Of a stretch of 37,264 nucleotides of DNA, positions 37,199 through 37,264 are shown one piece after another. The position numbers and the translations under genes are program-made. The notes beneath the pieces are model-generated. The model did no database searches and had not been told where the DNA came from. It was given only the letters and a program-made list of their open reading frames with translations. Origin of the DNA: a candidate division WWE3 bacterium GW2011_GWC2_41_23 (GTDB taxonomy: Bacteria > Patescibacteriota > WWE3 > UBA101185 > UBA10185); assembly GCA_000996895.1 (NCBI GenBank), contig LCBB01000001.1, forward strand, positions 66,542 to 103,805, in the 5' to 3' direction. Numbering within the stretch: the stretch's first letter is position 1; each line of letters starts with the position of its first letter.

Positions 37199-37264
37199 GG
37201 GGTCGTAGCTCAGTCGGTTAGAGCGCCGCACTGTCACTGCGGAGGCCGCGGGTTCGAGTCCCGT
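37199..37264 (+). tRNA. tRNA-Asp (anticodon GTC), cut by the window end
   Basis: Acceptor 5' strand GGGGTCG, D-arm GCTCAGTCGGTTAGAGC and anticodon stem CCGCA/TGCGG around CTGTCAC give anticodon GTC (Asp). The T-arm GCGGGTTCGAGTCCCGT is present, while the 3' acceptor strand lies beyond the window. Confidence 0.93.

Noticed and set aside
1-37264. CRISPR array, transposase, integrase or plasmid origin
   Set aside because: No regularly spaced direct repeats, no transposase motifs and no iteron array with a Rep gene were seen.

Overview
The window reads as a chromosomal segment of a small-genome bacterium of the Candidate Phyla Radiation (Patescibacteria). My best guess is the Katanobacteria/Microgenomates side, but this is inference from gene content, not proof. 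The standard code fits, with TGA used as a stop (for example the ATGA overlap at 33869-33872), which argues against the recoded Gracilibacteria/SR1 groups. Typical traits are a DNA polymerase I without 5' nuclease, indirect amidation by GatCAB, a reduced ClpE-like chaperone, many small membrane proteins of unknown function, and many genes whose start codon lies only 6-10 nt after a good -10 box, which implies leaderless mRNAs.

Left part (1-1931): tRNA-His, a family 5 peptide-type solute-binding protein, and tRNA-Glu. The most unusual region is 1942-11937, all on the minus strand. It is a compact type IV secretion-like cluster with, in transcription order, a DUF1232-like membrane protein, a VirB2-like small protein, a VirB6/TrbL-like lipoprotein, a VirB3/PrgI-like protein, a VirB4-like ATPase, a VirB1-like lytic transglycosylase plus M23 endopeptidase, a multi-pass membrane protein, a divergent Rho-family ATPase and a small hypothetical protein. 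No relaxase, coupling protein or outer-membrane core is visible. The cluster is split into five transcription-unit-like blocks. Each opens with the same kind of 5' leader on the minus strand: a long hairpin, then a short hairpin whose loop is AATAA(A/G), then an AAACTAA-like tract, then a strong Shine-Dalgarno. Most blocks end in a strong stem-loop. A second element, CACAACAAGAAAG, recurs in both orientations in three of the long gaps. This combination is the best candidate for an undescribed system here.

Middle part (11938-23842): RDD and membrane proteins, divergent hisS, a deoxyribosyltransferase-like protein, tRNA-Lys, a sugar nucleotidyltransferase, a Nudix hydrolase, a fused CdaA diadenylate cyclase-YbbR protein, an Erm/KsgA-type rRNA methyltransferase, and a surface operon. 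The surface operon pairs a sortase-like protein lacking its catalytic Cys with a Thr/Pro-rich wall-type protein. An Nfu N-domain protein and ribosomal protein L19 with a long acidic extension follow.

Right part (23882-37264): a zinc-finger Clp ATPase whose promoter is covered by a CIRCE operator; a STIV B116-like (DUF1874) gene behind a perfect sigma-70-type promoter, with heavily structured flanking RNA; polA; a pair of small membrane proteins; gatC-gatA-HEPN-gatB; lemA-nudix-htpX; polX; a small hypothetical; and the start of tRNA-Asp. Two expression styles stand out: housekeeping genes look leaderless, while secretion, surface and small-membrane genes have leaders and strong Shine-Dalgarno sites.
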